From Palsa-504 sp963834685 (lineage in GTDB: Bacteria > Actinomycetota > Actinomycetes > Streptosporangiales > Streptosporangiaceae), in assembly GCA_963834685.1 (NCBI GenBank), contig CAWICW010000014.1, positions 310,001-374,000 of the forward strand: DNA of 64,000 nucleotides, read 5' to 3'. Position 1 is the first letter of the stretch. Each line of letters begins with the position of its first letter. Shown here piece by piece: positions 8,765 to 15,686 of this stretch. The notes beneath the pieces were generated by a model. The model was not told the origin of the DNA. It did no database searches and was given only the letters and a program-made list of their open reading frames with translations. Made by a program: the position numbers and the translations under genes.

Positions 8765-8893
8765 GGCGTCACGCTAACCGCGAGCCACGCAGAAGGCACT
8801 GGGGCTACCACCCGATTCCCGGCTCGGGCTGTCCCCCCGTAGCGCCGGGAACCAGCCGTTCGGGGTACGGATTTCTGCTGGCAGACTAGGGGG

Positions 8894-10171
8894 GTGCCCG
8901 TGATCCCCTCCCCGCAGGCCGAGCCGCGCCCGCAGGCCGAGCCGCGCCCGCAGGCCGAGCCGCGCCCGCAGGCCGCGGAACGCCCCCGCGACGAGCCCTG
9001 CGTGCTGCTCAAGCTGGGCGAGATCGTGCTCAAGGGGCGGAACCGGCAGCAATTCGAGCGCATCCTGCACGGCAACATCCGCGCCGCGCTCCGGGACACC
9101 GGCATCCCGGTCGACGTCCGGCAGCGAGAAGGGGTCATCCTGCTGCGCGTGGCCGACGGCGAGCAGCGCGGCCCGGCCGGCTGGACGGCGGCCGCGGGCC
9201 AGATCGGCGAACGGGTGCGGGACGTCCCGGGTATCGTCACCGTGGCCCAGCCGCTGCGGGTGGCCAAGACGCCCGAGGCGGTCGCCGCCGTCGCCGTGGC
9301 GCTGACCGCGGGCCGGCCGGGGACCTTCGCCGTGCGGGCCCGCCGCCGCGACAAGCGCTTCCCGCTGACCTCGGCGGAGCTGGCCGTGCTGGTCGGCCGG
9401 GAAGTCCAGGAGGCGCACGGGCTGGCCGTCAACCTGTCCCGCCCGGACATCACGGTTTTCATCGAAGTCGATACCGATGAGGTCTTCGTCTTCACCGAGG
9501 GCCTGCCCGGTCAGGGCGGCCTGCCGGTCGGGATGAGCGGCCGCGGCGTCGCGCTGATGTCTGGCGGCATCGACTCGCCGGTGGCCGCGTACCGGATGAT
9601 GCGCCGCGGCCTGCGCTGCTTCTTCCTGCACTTCTCCGGCATGCCGCTGACCGGCCCCGAATCGATCTACAAGGCCTACGCGCTGGTCCGCGGGCTGGAT
9701 CGGTTCCAGGGCGGCTCGCGGCTGTTCGTCGTGCCGTTCGGCAAGGCTCAGCAGGCGCTGGCCTCCTCCGGCGCGGACCGGCTGCAGATCGTGGCCCAGC
9801 GGCGGCTGATGCTCAAGACCGGCGAGGCGCTCGCCCGGCGGCTCGGCAGCACCGCGCTGATCACCGGCGACTCACTGGGCCAGGTGAGCAGCCAGACGCT
9901 GACCAACCTGACCGCCCTGGACGACGCGGTGCGACTGCCGATCCTGCGCCCGCTGATCGGCTGGGACAAGAGCGAGATCATGGCCGAGGCCCGGCGCATC
10001 CGCACCCTGTCCATCTCCGAACTGCCCGACCAGGACTGCTGCACCCTGCTTACCCCGCGCCGGGTGGAGACCCGGGCCCGGATCGATGACCTGCGCCGTA
10101 TCGAAGGTCGGCTGGACGCCGCCGACCTGGCCGAGGAACTGGCCCTCAGCGCGCACGAGTACCGCCAGTAA
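8894..10171 (+). CDS. thiI: tRNA 4-thiouridine sulfurtransferase ThiI (no rhodanese domain)
   Basis: ThiI adenylates U8 of tRNA and transfers sulfur to make 4-thiouridine; some also feed thiamine thiazole synthesis. Order: an N-terminal Pro/Gln/Ala/Glu/Arg repeat tail, ferredoxin-like domain from 'LLKLGEIVLKGRNR', THUMP domain to about residue 195, then a PP-loop ATPase with the SGGIDSP motif near 222-228. It ends soon after 'DQDCCTLLTP', so the rhodanese domain of E. coli ThiI is absent, as in many Gram-positives. GTG at 8894 or 8900 may be the start; the first ~30 residues come from an 18-base tandem repeat and may be dispensable. Confidence 0.92.
   Translation: MPVIPSPQAEPRPQAEPRPQAEPRPQAAERPRDEPCVLLKLGEIVLKGRNRQQFERILHGNIRAALRDTGIPVDVRQREGVILLRVADGEQRGPAGWTAAAGQIGERVRDVPGIVTVAQPLRVAKTPEAVAAVAVALTAGRPGTFAVRARRRDKRFPLTSAELAVLVGREVQEAHGLAVNLSRPDITVFIEVDTDEVFVFTEGLPGQGGLPVGMSGRGVALMSGGIDSPVAAYRMMRRGLRCFFLHFSGMPLTGPESIYKAYALVRGLDRFQGGSRLFVVPFGKAQQALASSGADRLQIVAQRRLMLKTGEALARRLGSTALITGDSLGQVSSQTLTNLTALDDAVRLPILRPLIGWDKSEIMAEARRIRTLSISELPDQDCCTLLTPRRVETRARIDDLRRIEGRLDAADLAEELALSAHEYRQ
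8913..8976 (+). repeat. 18-base tandem repeat in the thiI 5' end
   Basis: CGCAGGCCGAGCCGCGCC occurs three times exactly (8913, 8931, 8949) with a partial fourth copy at 8967. It encodes PQAEPR repeats ahead of the conserved ThiI domain. Copy number is likely to vary between strains. Confidence 0.85.
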
Positions 10172-10245
10172 AACCATTTTTATGCCGAACGGGCCGTGGT
10201 GCGTCCGTCCCGCCCGCGGTCAGCTCCCGGGGGTCCGCGGCGCCC

Positions 10246-11298
10246 TCACGTGAGAGCGGGCTGGCGGTACGCCGCCAGGGCCGGGGTCAGGGTCCGGCCG
10301 ACCAGCGGGGACAGGTGGGCAGCCACGCTGGCCAGCTCGCGCAGGTCGGATTCCACCAGGGCCTGCGGCCCGTCGCACAGCGCGCTTTCCGGGTGGGGGT
10401 GCACGTCGACGATGATGCCGTCGGCGCCGACCGCGATCGCGGCCCGGGACAGTGGTACCACCAGGTCCCGGCGGCCACCGGAATGCGACGGGTCCACGAT
10501 GACCGGCAGGTGCGACAGCCGCTGCGCGACCGGGACCGCGCTGATGTCCAGGGTGTTCCTGGTGGCCTTCTCGAAGGTGCGGATGCCCCGTTCGCACAGC
10601 ACGATGTCGAGGTTGCCGCGCTGGGCGATGTACTCGGCGGCCATCAGCCATTCCTCGATGGTGGCGTTCATGCCGCGCTTGAGCATGACCGGCTTGCCCA
10701 CCCCGCCGACCGCCTGGAGCAGCGGGAAGTTCTGCATGTTGCGGGTGCCGACCTGCAGCATGTCCGCGTAGCTGGCGACCAGGTCCACGTCACCCGGGTC
10801 GACGACCTCGGTCACGATCGGCAGGCCGGTCTGCGCCCGCACGTCGGCGAGGATCTTCAGTCCGGCTTCGCCGAGGCCCTGGAACGCGTACGGCGAACTG
10901 CGCGGCTTGTACGCGCCACCGCGCAGCAGCGACGCCCCGGCGGCCTTGGCCATCAGCGCGGAGGCCAGCGTCTGCTCGGCGGTCTCGACCGCGCACGGCC
11001 CGGCGATCACGGTCAGCGTGTCGGGACCGATCGGCACCCCCGCAACCCTGATCACCGAACGCTCCCGGCGGTGCTCCCGGCTCACCAGTTTGTACGGCGC
11101 GGTGATCCGCACCACGTCGCTCACCCCGGGCATGCCACGCAGGTTCAGCGTGTCCAGCTGGTCGATGTCCCCGACCAGCCCGACGATCGTCCTGGATACA
11201 CCGCGGCTGACGAACGCGTCACCGCCCGCCCCGCGGACCAGTTCGACCACCCCGTCGACTTCCGTCTCCCCGGCCTCCGCCGCCATCACTACCACCAT
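10246..11298 (-). CDS. aroF: 3-deoxy-7-phosphoheptulonate (DAHP) synthase, type I beta
   Basis: First enzyme of the shikimate pathway: phosphoenolpyruvate plus erythrose 4-phosphate gives DAHP. 350 residues. The N-terminal ~75 residues form the ferredoxin-like regulatory domain seen in Thermotoga-type enzymes. The barrel follows, with 'VIAGPCAVE' near 98-106, 'RGGAYKPRSSPYAF' near 125-138 and 'DPSHSGGRRD' in the C-terminal third. ATG at 11298 has GGAGG nine bases upstream. It sits behind a leader peptide rich in Trp, Phe and Tyr and an intrinsic terminator, implying attenuation by aromatic amino acids. The enzyme family here differs from the type II DAHP synthase next to pknL in mycobacteria. 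Confidence 0.95.
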   Translation of the reverse strand: MVVVMAAEAGETEVDGVVELVRGAGGDAFVSRGVSRTIVGLVGDIDQLDTLNLRGMPGVSDVVRITAPYKLVSREHRRERSVIRVAGVPIGPDTLTVIAGPCAVETAEQTLASALMAKAAGASLLRGGAYKPRSSPYAFQGLGEAGLKILADVRAQTGLPIVTEVVDPGDVDLVASYADMLQVGTRNMQNFPLLQAVGGVGKPVMLKRGMNATIEEWLMAAEYIAQRGNLDIVLCERGIRTFEKATRNTLDISAVPVAQRLSHLPVIVDPSHSGGRRDLVVPLSRAAIAVGADGIIVDVHPHPESALCDGPQALVESDLRELASVAAHLSPLVGRTLTPALAAYRQPALT

Positions 11299-11332
11299 GT
11301 CGTCCGCCTCCAGTCTCGATGTCGCGCATAAG

Positions 11333-11358
11333 AAAAACCCCGGGCCGTTGGCCCGGGG
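11333..11358 (-). terminator. Attenuator terminator upstream of DAHP synthase
   Basis: On the minus strand CCCCGGGCC pairs with GGCCCGGGG (nine pairs, three-base loop) followed by TTTTTCTT: a textbook intrinsic terminator. It lies between the leader-peptide stop (11379) and the aroF start (11298). Leader segment GGCCCGGG (complement of 11412-11419) is complementary to the 5' arm and could act as antiterminator. Confidence 0.85.
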
Positions 11359-11378
11359 CTCTCGCTAGGTCGCTTCCG

Positions 11379-11453
11379 TCAGAGCAAGGTCTGGCAGGCG
11401 ACCGTCCGGGACCCGGGCCGGTAGCCAAACCAAAACCAGAACTGCTCACGCAT
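11379..11453 (-). CDS. Aromatic amino acid leader peptide of the DAHP synthase gene
   Basis: A 24-codon frame starting MREQFWFWFGYRPGS and ending LL-stop, with Phe-Trp-Phe-Trp-Phe-Gly-Tyr as codons 5-11. This run of aromatic codons is followed by an intrinsic terminator and then the first gene of aromatic biosynthesis, the layout of transcriptional attenuation. The ATG lies six bases after a TATAGT -10 box, so transcription probably starts at the A of the ATG and the leader is translated as a leaderless message. Too short to be scored as a gene by length alone. Seen: peptide, terminator, complementarity. Inferred: ribosome stalling on scarce charged tRNA-Trp, -Phe or -Tyr. Confidence 0.85.
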   Translation of the reverse strand: MREQFWFWFGYRPGSRTVACQTLL

Positions 11454-11459
11454 GGCTGT

Positions 11460-11465
11460 ACTATA
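11460..11465 (-). promoter_or_regulatory. -10 box TATAGT for the leader/DAHP synthase transcript
   Basis: TATAGT on the minus strand, ending six bases before the leader ATG at 11453. No good -35 hexamer is visible; the upstream DNA is repeat-element sequence. Spacing fits a leaderless start. Confidence 0.55.
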
Positions 11466-11470
11466 TCCCC

Positions 11471-11594
11471 GCTCGCCTCCGGGCGCTCTACTTCCCGCTC
11501 GCCTCCGGGCGCTCTTGACCCGCCGCCTTCCCTCCTCGCTCGTTCCTCGCTCGTCAGTCCAGGACGGCGGCGCGCCCTTCGGCTCGCGGGGACC
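11471..11594 (-). repeat. Dispersed hairpin element, copy A
   Basis: On the minus strand it begins just after the kinase stop codon (11595-11597) and is about 95% identical to copy B at 15119-15262 over ~110 bases. Core CCTGGACTGACGAGCGAGG lies in the loop of a hairpin whose outer arms are GGGCGC and GCGCCC (11507-11577). A GAGCGCCCGGAGGCGAGCGGG-type unit is repeated twice at the far end. See copies B and C. Confidence 0.85.
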
Positions 11595-13757
11595 CTAGAA
11601 GCCGCCGCCGCCGGGGAGGACGTCGAGGAGGATGGTGCTGCCGCTCGGCGCCTGGCCAACTGGGCTGTAGTCCCACACCCGGCCATTAGGGTTGTTACCG
11701 AGTCCGAATGACTGTACTTGGGCCTTGAACCCCGCGGCCTGGAGCTCCTGCGTAGCCTGCCGCACCGACATCCCGATCACGTCCGGGACGTTGACCTCGG
11801 CGGGGCCGGTGGAGACGTTCACGACCACGGTCTCGCCCTTCTGGTACAGCGCGCCGGCCCCGGGTTCCTGGCCGGTGATCGTGCCCGGCGGCTGTGAGCT
11901 GTTCTGGTCCTGCTGCGTTTGCAGGCTGGCGCCGTGTGCCGACGCCCACTGCTGGGCGACCTGCAGGTCCTGCCCGACGAAATTCGGCACCGGCAGACCC
12001 TCGGCGACCAGGATGGCGACCGGCTTGGTCTGCGGCCAGGACGTGCCCGCGGCCGGCTTCGTGCCTAGCACGGTGCCGACGGGGGCCGTCGAGCCGATCT
12101 TCTCGACCGCGGGAATCAGGTGCACCCGCTGCAGGGCGGCCTGGGCGGCGTTGAGCTTGTCTCCGCGCACGCTCGGCACGATCGAGGTGAACGGCCCGGA
12201 CGAGACCAGGATGGTGACCGCCGAGCCCTTCGAGGCGCGGCCGGACGGGCTGGTGCCGACCACCGTGCCCTGCTGGATCTGGTTGCTGTGCACCGACGAC
12301 ACCTTGGCGACGGTGAAGCCGTCCGCGGTCAGCGCGGCGGTCGCCTGGGTCACCGAGTCGCCCGTCACGACCGGTATCGACGCGTACCGGCCGGAGGCGA
12401 GCCACCAGCCGCCGACCCCGAGGCCGACGCCGAGCGCCAGGATCAGCGCGACGATCGCGAGCCGCGGGCTGAACAACCAGCGCTGCAGGAACGGCTCCCG
12501 GCCGCCCGGGTACCGCCCGGTCTCCTCACGATGCACGACGAGCGTCCGAGAGCTGAGGCCATCCAGGCCGGACGGGCTCGCCCCGAACCCCATGGACCCG
12601 TGGCCGCCCGTGCCGGACGGCCACACGGCGGATGGCCCGGTACCGGACTGGCCCGCCCCGAACCCGCTGGAGACCACGTCGGCCCCGGCCAGGCCCGGGC
12701 CGAGCGGCCCGGCGCCGGGGCCGCTCGCGGGTGGTGCTGTCTCTGCGGGACTCCGCCACTCGCCGGTGCCCGACGGGCTGGCCGCGGGCGCGCCCGCCGG
12801 GCCGCGGGCCCACCACCCGTTGGTGGCGGCGAGCGTGTCGAGGTTGAGCCAGGGGGCTTCGGCCAGGCCCTGGACCCCTACTCCCATCAACCCGGTGAGC
12901 CCGCTCGGCTCGCCGATGCCGTCTCTGACCCGGCGGACCGCGCGCGCGAACTCACCGGCGTCGGCCGGGCGCAGCGCGGGATCCCGGCTGGTGGCCGCGA
13001 GCACGAGCTGGTCGACCGCGGACGGTATGCCGGGCGCCAGCGTAGAGGGAGCCGGGACATCCTGGTTGACGTGCTGGTAGGCGACCGCGATCGGAGTGTC
13101 GCCGGTGAACGGCTGGCGGCCGGTGAGCAGCTCGAAGAGGACCACGCCCGCCGAGTACACGTCCGAGCGCGGGCCCGTGCTGTCGCCGGTCACCTGCTCG
13201 GGCGGCAGGTAGGCGACGGTCCCGATGAGCAGGCCCGCCCGGGTGTGCCCGGCGGCCGCCTGCGCCCGGGCCAGGCCGAAGTCCGCCACCTTCAGCCGGC
13301 CGTCGGCGGTCAGCAGGACGTTCTCCGGCTTGACGTCGCGGTGCACTATGCCGGACGCGTGCGCGGCGGCCAGGCCGTCGAGCACGCCGGCCATGATGTC
13401 CAGTGCCGCCGCCGGGGTGAACCGGCCGCGTTCGCGGAGCACCTCCTTGAGCGTGCGCCCGGGCACGTACTCCATGGCCAGGTACAGGAACGGTCCGTCG
13501 GAGCCCTGGTCGAAGACCGCGACCACGTTCTGGTGCGACAGCCGCGCGACCGACTTGGCCTCGCCGATGAACCTGCGGACGAACTCCTCGTCCCGGGCCA
13601 GCTCGGCGTGCATGACCTTGAGCGCCACCTGGCGGTCCAGCCGGGTGTCCATGGCCTGGTAGACGGTGGCCATCCCGCCGTGCGCAATGCGCGCGGTCAC
13701 CGCGTAGCGCCCGTCTAGCAGGCGCCCGGCGAGCGGGTCGGCCAGCGTGTCGTCCAT
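11595..13757 (-). CDS. Membrane Ser/Thr protein kinase with PASTA domains (PknL/PknB type)
   Basis: 720 residues. Kinase domain about 18-280: glycine loop 'AHGGMATVY', Lys47, catalytic 'HRDVKPEN' with Asp141, 'DFGLA', and the 'GTVAYLPPEQV' activation-loop end. A Gly/Pro/Ala-rich juxtamembrane region follows, one transmembrane helix near 428-452, then four extracellular PASTA repeats up to the C-terminal 'GGGGF'. PASTA repeats bind muropeptides or lipid II. In mycobacteria pknL neighbours Rv2175c, a substrate of PknL, and an Rv2175c-like gene lies at 15305, so this is the PknL counterpart by context. ATG at 13757; divergent from the flavoprotein gene. Confidence 0.92.
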   Translation of the reverse strand: MDDTLADPLAGRLLDGRYAVTARIAHGGMATVYQAMDTRLDRQVALKVMHAELARDEEFVRRFIGEAKSVARLSHQNVVAVFDQGSDGPFLYLAMEYVPGRTLKEVLRERGRFTPAAALDIMAGVLDGLAAAHASGIVHRDVKPENVLLTADGRLKVADFGLARAQAAAGHTRAGLLIGTVAYLPPEQVTGDSTGPRSDVYSAGVVLFELLTGRQPFTGDTPIAVAYQHVNQDVPAPSTLAPGIPSAVDQLVLAATSRDPALRPADAGEFARAVRRVRDGIGEPSGLTGLMGVGVQGLAEAPWLNLDTLAATNGWWARGPAGAPAASPSGTGEWRSPAETAPPASGPGAGPLGPGLAGADVVSSGFGAGQSGTGPSAVWPSGTGGHGSMGFGASPSGLDGLSSRTLVVHREETGRYPGGREPFLQRWLFSPRLAIVALILALGVGLGVGGWWLASGRYASIPVVTGDSVTQATAALTADGFTVAKVSSVHSNQIQQGTVVGTSPSGRASKGSAVTILVSSGPFTSIVPSVRGDKLNAAQAALQRVHLIPAVEKIGSTAPVGTVLGTKPAAGTSWPQTKPVAILVAEGLPVPNFVGQDLQVAQQWASAHGASLQTQQDQNSSQPPGTITGQEPGAGALYQKGETVVVNVSTGPAEVNVPDVIGMSVRQATQELQAAGFKAQVQSFGLGNNPNGRVWDYSPVGQAPSGSTILLDVLPGGGGF

Positions 13758-13840
13758 CGCGATGATTTTACGGTTGTTTGGCGCCTGTGGCGTCGCTTAT
13801 CAGTGGGTCCCGTCGCCCCGCGTAGCCTGGGGCACTGTGT

Positions 13841-13936
13841 TTCTGAGAAGTTCGCATTATTCAGATCTCCTGCGCCGGCCGCTCGCACGGGCTCAAACGG
13901 CCCGTGCTCGCTAGCCGGTTCTGAATAATGCTCACT
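13841..13936. repeat. Palindromic intergenic element, copy 1
   Basis: Outer arms GCATTATTCAG (13854-13864) and CTGAATAATGC (13921-13931) are perfect 11-base complements. An inner hairpin pairs GCACGGGC (13885-13892) with GCCCGTGC (13900-13907). AGAAGTTCGCATTAT at the left and AGCCGGTT near the right are shared with copy 2 at 42455-42571. It fills the divergent region between the kinase and flavoprotein genes and runs into a possible ATG of the latter. Confidence 0.8.
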
Positions 13937-15121
13937 GTGACCGATGGCGGGCGAGTCGTGGTGGCCGGTGCGGGCCTGGCCGGATTCCGTGCCGTCACCG
14001 AACTGCGCGAGCGCGGCTTCACCGGCCAGATCACCCTGATCGGGGCGGAAACGCGGCCGCCGTATGACCGGCCGCCGCTGTCGAAGAAGGTATTGACCGA
14101 CGACGGCGTCGACCCGTCGCTGCAGGCCGACTTCGGCGCGCTGGACGTGGACTTCCGGCCCGGCGAGGCCGCCGTCGGGATGGATGCGCAGGCCCTGGCC
14201 ACCGATCGTGATAAGTACCCCTATGACCGGCTGATCCTGGCCACCGGGGCCCTGCCGGTGGCGCTTCCCGGCCCCGGGCGGCAGCGGTTCCTGCGCGACT
14301 ACGACGACGCCCTGGCCTTGCGGGCCCTGTTCCGGCCCGGGCTCCGGCTGGCCATCGTCGGGGCCGGCTGGATCGGCGCCGAGCTGGCCACCGCGGCGGC
14401 CCACCACGGCTGCGAGGTCACGGTGGTGGAAGCCGGGCCCGCTCCGCTCGCCTCGGCCCTGGGCGCCCCGGTGGGCGCGCAGACCTCCCGCTGGTATGCG
14501 GCCGCGGGCGTGCGGCTGCAGACCGGAGTGGCGGTGGAGTCCGTATTGCCGGGCGGCCTCGCCCTGGCCGGCGGCGGGTGGATCGCCGCGGACGAGATCG
14601 TCACCGCGGTCGGGGTCCGCCCGGCCACCGGCTGGCTGGAGGCCTCGGGCATCTGGCTGGAGAACGGCGTGGCCGTCGACGCCGGGCTGCGGGCATCCCT
14701 GCCCGGTGTCTATGCGGTGGGCGACTGCGCCGCGTTCGAGTCGCGGCGGTTCGGCCGGCGGCTGCGGTTCGAGCACTGGGATGTGGCCCTGCACGCACCC
14801 GAGGTGGTCGCGGCCAACGTGCTCGGCGGCGACGAGGTATACGACCCGGTGCCGTACTTCTGGTCGGAGCAGTTCGGCCGGATGGTGCAGTACGCGGGAT
14901 ACCACGGTGACGCCGAGCGGCTGGTCTGGCGCGGTGACCCGGCCGATCCGGCCTGGGCGGCGTGCTGGCTCGCCGTTGGCCGGCTGGTAGCCATCGTGAC
15001 CGTGGATCGCCCTCGCGACCTGCTCCAGGGCCGCCGCCTGATCGCCTCGGCCACCCCAGTCGACGTCGCCCGTCTGACCGACCCCGCCGTACCCATCAAG
15101 GACGCCGCAGGCGCCCCTTGA
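13937..15121 (+). CDS. FAD-dependent oxidoreductase, ferredoxin/rubredoxin reductase type
   Basis: About 394 residues. FAD-binding GAGLAGFRA near the N-terminus, a second dinucleotide fold GAGWIGAE near residues 135-143 for NAD(P)H, and the FAD-closing motif 'GVYAVGDCAAF' near 257-267. A reductase C-terminal domain follows ('EHWDVALHAPEVVAANVLGG', 'FWSEQFGRMVQYAG'). This matches reductases that pass electrons from NAD(P)H to a ferredoxin serving cytochrome P450s or dioxygenases. GTG at 13937 is preferred; ATG at 13928 is in frame but lies inside the palindromic element arm. The partner ferredoxin is not nearby. Its stop is the first base triplet of repeat copy B. Confidence 0.88.
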   Translation: MTDGGRVVVAGAGLAGFRAVTELRERGFTGQITLIGAETRPPYDRPPLSKKVLTDDGVDPSLQADFGALDVDFRPGEAAVGMDAQALATDRDKYPYDRLILATGALPVALPGPGRQRFLRDYDDALALRALFRPGLRLAIVGAGWIGAELATAAAHHGCEVTVVEAGPAPLASALGAPVGAQTSRWYAAAGVRLQTGVAVESVLPGGLALAGGGWIAADEIVTAVGVRPATGWLEASGIWLENGVAVDAGLRASLPGVYAVGDCAAFESRRFGRRLRFEHWDVALHAPEVVAANVLGGDEVYDPVPYFWSEQFGRMVQYAGYHGDAERLVWRGDPADPAWAACWLAVGRLVAIVTVDRPRDLLQGRRLIASATPVDVARLTDPAVPIKDAAGAP

Positions 15122-15262
15122 GCGAGCCAAAGGGCGCGCCGCCGCCTGGACTGACGAGCGAGGAACGAGCGAGGAGGGAAGGCGGCGGGTCAAGAGCGCC
15201 CGGCGGCGAGCGGGACAAGCAGAGCGCCCGGCGGCGAGGGGGACAAGCAGAGCGAGCGGGGA
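15119..15262 (+). repeat. Dispersed hairpin element, copy B
   Basis: Starts at the TGA of the flavoprotein gene. Hairpin: outer GGGCGC (15132-15137)/GCGCCC (15196-15201); inner CCGCCGCCT (15139-15147)/AGGCGGCGG (15180-15188); 32-base loop GGACTGACGAGCG...GAGGGA. After the hairpin a 28-base unit starting AGAGCGCCCGGCGGCGAG is repeated twice plus a partial third copy. About 95% identical to copy A and diverged but alignable with copy C, where stem changes are compensatory. Confidence 0.85.
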
Positions 15263-15304
15263 AACACTGGTTTGGAGCACGCCCGGACGTGGGACATTGG
15301 ATTC

Positions 15305-15667
15305 GTGGCACAGATCGACCCCACGACCGACGCTCTCGTCGGCGAATGGCTGTCACTCCCCGATGTAGCCGGCCTGCTAGGCATGCCGGTAGGGCGAGTG
15401 AAGCAACTCCTGCGCGACCGGAAACTCCTCGCCGTGACCCGTTCCGAAGGGACGCTCGCGGTTCCGGCCGCCTTCCTGGACGGCCACCAGGTCGTCAAGG
15501 GCCTGTGCGGAACCCTCACCCTGCTCTTCGACTGCGGATTCGACGAGCTGGAGGCGCTGCGCTGGCTGTTCACGGCGGACGATTCGCTGCCCGGCACGCC
15601 GATCGACGCGATCGTCAAGCACCGGGCAACCGAAGTGAACCGGCGGGCTCAGGCCATGGCCTTTTAG
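15305..15667 (+). CDS. Rv2175c-like winged-helix DNA-binding protein
   Basis: About 120 residues from GTG at 15305; an upstream TTG at 15272 would add eleven poorly conserved residues. It matches Rv2175c: helix-turn-helix 'WLSLPDVAGLLGMPVGRVKQLLRDRKLLAV', then 'VKGLCGTLTLLFDCGF', 'ALRWLFTADDSL', and the terminal 'VNRRAQAMAF'. In M. tuberculosis Rv2175c binds DNA and is phosphorylated by PknL on an N-terminal Thr, which reduces DNA binding. 'DPTTD' near residues 5-9 offers a candidate phosphosite. The kinase gene lies two genes upstream on the other strand. Confidence 0.88.
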   Translation: MAQIDPTTDALVGEWLSLPDVAGLLGMPVGRVKQLLRDRKLLAVTRSEGTLAVPAAFLDGHQVVKGLCGTLTLLFDCGFDELEALRWLFTADDSLPGTPIDAIVKHRATEVNRRAQAMAF

Positions 15668-15686
15668 GAGCGGCTAGGCTGGCCGC

